From NCBI GenBank assembly GCA_028822985.1, contig JAPKCK010000004.1, forward strand, positions 1 to 64,000: a stretch of 64,000 nt of DNA, in the 5' to 3' direction. This document shows positions 62,134 to 64,000 of the stretch, piece by piece; the stretch's first letter is position 1; every line of letters begins with the position of its first letter. The translations under genes and the position numbers were made by a program. Under the pieces are notes generated by a model. That model was not told where the DNA came from, made no database searches, and worked only from the letters and a program-made list of their open reading frames with translations. Origin of the DNA: Aquiluna sp. Lineage in GTDB: Bacteria; Actinomycetota; Actinomycetes; Actinomycetales; Microbacteriaceae.

Positions 62134-63264
62134 CTAGGAAACTAGAAGATTTGGTTGCAAAAGGTACTTGAAGTCTTTGTCACCATCTTTTGGATCTACT
62201 GGGCTTATTAGTACCGGGCCGGGTTTATTTGGGTTGTTTGGGTTCACCGTAAATCCAATTTTTACATTTTCGACATCGAGGCCCGTCAAGGCGTCGGTCA
62301 AAAATTGAGGCCTTAGGGACACTAATGTTTCTTCGCCCTTCATCGAGCATGAAATCTGCTCCGACGCATCAGCCACGTCGGAACCTATTGATTCCAGTGA
62401 CAATTCACTTTCACTGAATTTGTAGCGCAGAGGTTTTTCTCTGTCTACCACTAAGGCGACTCGGCGTGTTGCATCTAATAGGTCTTGTCTGCTTAGAATC
62501 GCAAAGGTTGCGGTTTCCTCCGGAAGTAATTGCAGTACCGCAGGGTATTTACCCTTGATGGTGGCCGTCGAAACAGACTTGTTCCCACTTGAAAAGCCAA
62601 TCATGTCCTTTTCACCGTCACCAAAACCAAGCTCTAGCTCATTATCGTGGCTAAATGTTTTCGAGATCTCGCTTAGAACCCTCGCAGGAATCAAAACTTC
62701 GCGTTCCACGGACTTGCCATTCCAGGGAAGTACCTTTACGGCGACTCTAAATCTGTCGGTTGACACCATCGTCAACTCTTTGGCGCTCGCCGTTATCATT
62801 ACGGCGGTTAGGACAGGTGTTATCTCCTCACGGGACGCGGCCACCGCAACTTTGGAAACGCCATTAGTGAACTCGCTCGCCGATACTTTTCCAGTAGGCG
62901 TTGGGAATGGCGGAATATCCGGGTAGTCGGTTGTTGACATGGAGGATAGGGAAAACTTACTGGAGCCCGAGTTGACCTGGAGCCTAGATTCGTCGAGTTG
63001 TATAGCAACAGATGAGACGGGTAATTTACTCAGTATTTCGGAGAGCAACCTTGCTTGAACTAAGACTTTTCCCGGCAGATCGACGGCAGCTGCAATTTTC
63101 ACCCTGGCAGCAACCTCGTAATCAAAAATCGACAATTGAACTTCGTTACCAGTTGCTTCGATCATAACGCCCGACAGCTGGGGTAGCTGTGGCCTAGGCG
63201 ATAGAAGGCGTACAAGAAAGGAAACAGCATCACTTAGTACTTCGCGATCGGCCTGAAATTTCAT
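62134..63264 (-). CDS. dnaN: DNA polymerase III beta sliding clamp
   Basis: 376 residues forming three clamp domains (about 1-120, 125-250, 255-376), including LPQLSGVMIEA near the start, VMITASAKELTMVSTDRFRVAV in the middle and FLTDAL and YLLQPNLLVS at the C-terminus. The dimer encircles DNA and tethers polymerase. AGAAGG precedes the ATG. It follows oriC directly. Confidence 0.97.
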   Translation of the reverse strand: MKFQADREVLSDAVSFLVRLLSPRPQLPQLSGVMIEATGNEVQLSIFDYEVAARVKIAAAVDLPGKVLVQARLLSEILSKLPVSSVAIQLDESRLQVNSGSSKFSLSSMSTTDYPDIPPFPTPTGKVSASEFTNGVSKVAVAASREEITPVLTAVMITASAKELTMVSTDRFRVAVKVLPWNGKSVEREVLIPARVLSEISKTFSHDNELELGFGDGEKDMIGFSSGNKSVSTATIKGKYPAVLQLLPEETATFAILSRQDLLDATRRVALVVDREKPLRYKFSESELSLESIGSDVADASEQISCSMKGEETLVSLRPQFLTDALTGLDVENVKIGFTVNPNNPNKPGPVLISPVDPKDGDKDFKYLLQPNLLVS

Positions 63265-63591
63265 GGTTGCCTTCTAGTTGATTGGGTTTTATCTTGGCAC
63301 AAGACTTCGTCAGAGTCACAACCACGCCATAGGGGGTGGAATTATTAATTACTTAATATCTTTAATAATCACTAATAACCTGCTGTGTAAAAGTGCATAA
63401 GTCTCTGTAAGCCTGCTGTTGGTTGGGAACTACATCGTTGTAAGTTGTACACAGTTCTGTGGATAAGTCTGTGCATAAGTTGTTTCGCTGTGGATGGTTT
63501 TTGTTTTCTGAACACTTTTATGTTTTTTTATAGGGAAAAAATGCTACTTCTCCACGTTTTCTTCGGAGTTGTCCACAGGCTATTTTGAAAA
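63265..63591. other. Chromosomal replication origin region (oriC)
   Basis: The 327-bp gap between dnaN and dnaA has no gene. It contains DnaA-box-like 9-mers: TGTGGATAA (63458-63466, perfect consensus on the minus strand), TGTGCATAA (63470-63478), TTGTACACA (63445-63453), TTGTCCACA (63569-63577), TGTGGATGG (63489-63497) and AGTGCATAA (63392-63400). An AT-rich stretch at 63341-63379 on the dnaN side is a good candidate for the unwinding element. Confidence 0.88.
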
Positions 63592-64000
63592 CTATTTGTG
63601 GTTATCTTTTATTTTCTGAATTATTTCGGACACCTGATTGTAGATATAGCGTTTTTCGCGCATCTCAGAACTGATTTTTTTCGTTGCGTACATGACGGTC
63701 GTGTGATCACGGTTTCCGAAGTGTGTACCTATTTTTGGCAATGAGAGGTCGGTAAGTTCCCGGCAGATGTGCATGGCTATTTGTCTGGCAAGCGCAATTG
63801 CGGCTTGTCGTCCGGATCCCGTTAGTTGTTCTTGGGTGATTTTAAAATACGTTGAAGTAGCCGCAATGATTTCGAGGGGGCTTATTCGCGTGTCGTCTGA
63901 TACTGAATAGGTGTCTTTAAGAACAGTTTGTACCAAGTCCATGTCCAAGGGTTGCCGGTTTAGGTTGGCGAAGGCAGTAACCCTAATCAGCGTGCCTTCT
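63592..64000 (-). CDS. dnaA: Chromosomal replication initiator DnaA, C-terminal part
   Basis: Only the last 136 codons or so are in the window; the frame is open to the right edge (EGTLIRVTAFANLNRQPLD precedes the track's first Met). It covers the end of the AAA+ lid and the whole of domain IV, including the DnaA signature region with RQIAMHICRELTDLSLPKIGTHFGNRDHTTVMYA (in parts) that binds the boxes beside it. The gene is transcribed toward oriC. Confidence 0.96.
   Translation of the reverse strand, partial: EGTLIRVTAFANLNRQPLDMDLVQTVLKDTYSVSDDTRISPLEIIAATSTYFKITQEQLTGSGRQAAIALARQIAMHICRELTDLSLPKIGTHFGNRDHTTVMYATKKISSEMREKRYIYNQVSEIIQKIKDNHK

Overview
The window reads as the origin-proximal left arm of a chromosome from a low-GC, streamlined actinobacterium. 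It is most likely a member of the Microbacteriaceae, with freshwater Rhodoluna/Aquiluna-type lineages as my best guess. That placement is inference from gene order and protein families, not from any search. The main anchors are: the minus-strand series dnaA-oriC-dnaN-recF-dciA-gyrB-gyrA-DUF3566-tRNA-Ile-tRNA-Ala at the right end; the fhaA-fhaB-pstP-rodA-pbpA-pknA-pknB signalling and cell-shape operon followed by a TrpG/PabA-like gene and crgA; very short intergenic gaps; and many start codons that sit 6-8 nt behind a TAnnnT -10 box, as expected for leaderless mRNAs.

Layout from left to right. 1-7 kb: three tRNAs (Arg, Ser, Ser), a lipoprotein with a cytochrome b5 domain, an LCP ligase, HAD-serS, pheA and a VanY-type carboxypeptidase. 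7-15 kb: an MFS exporter, a TPP riboswitch controlling thiB-thiP (no ThiQ ATPase alongside), an orphan DNA methyltransferase, a GNAT protein, a thioesterase and an M13 metallopeptidase. 15-17 kb: trhO, a small secreted protein and a TRIC-family membrane protein. 17-28 kb: the FHA/PP2C/RodA/PBP/Ser-Thr kinase operon, crgA, a rhomboid protease and a cyclophilin. 28-38 kb: an ABC-2 exporter, a four-gene osmoprotectant importer divergent from an IclR regulator, an SDR enzyme, a DoxX-like protein, tRNA-Gly, an O-antigen-ligase-like protein and a Gfo/Idh/MocA oxidoreductase. 38-44 kb: a fatty-acid beta-oxidation block (fadB, fadA, acyl-CoA oxidase/dehydrogenase, crotonase). 44-47.9 kb: small membrane proteins, a nitroreductase, two tandem fasciclin genes and a DM13 protein.

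47.9-55.4 kb is the accessory region and the most interesting part. The last 17-19 bp of the tRNA-Ala(TGC) gene (55308-55380) recur as partial copies at about 48.73, 50.12 and 50.67 kb, with a decayed trace at 47.9 kb. Three of these four sites (not the 50.12 kb one) or their partner ends have a hairpin terminator just before the core. All four continue rightward into a related left-end sequence (GGGG-N10-CCCC-like block, with TCAGAC direct repeats in three of them). I read this as a stack of small integrase-less islands accreted at one tRNA attachment site. The cargo is strikingly uniform: membrane proteins, each next to its own regulator (HicB-like HTH, TetR, GntR, XRE), with perfect or near-perfect palindromic operators in front. 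Fragments and broken reading frames lie next to the tRNA.

55.4-64 kb is core again: replication initiation and gyrase genes plus oriC (63265-63591) with several DnaA boxes and an AT-rich stretch. dnaA runs off the right edge. No CRISPR array, insertion sequence, rRNA, integrase or restriction nuclease was seen.
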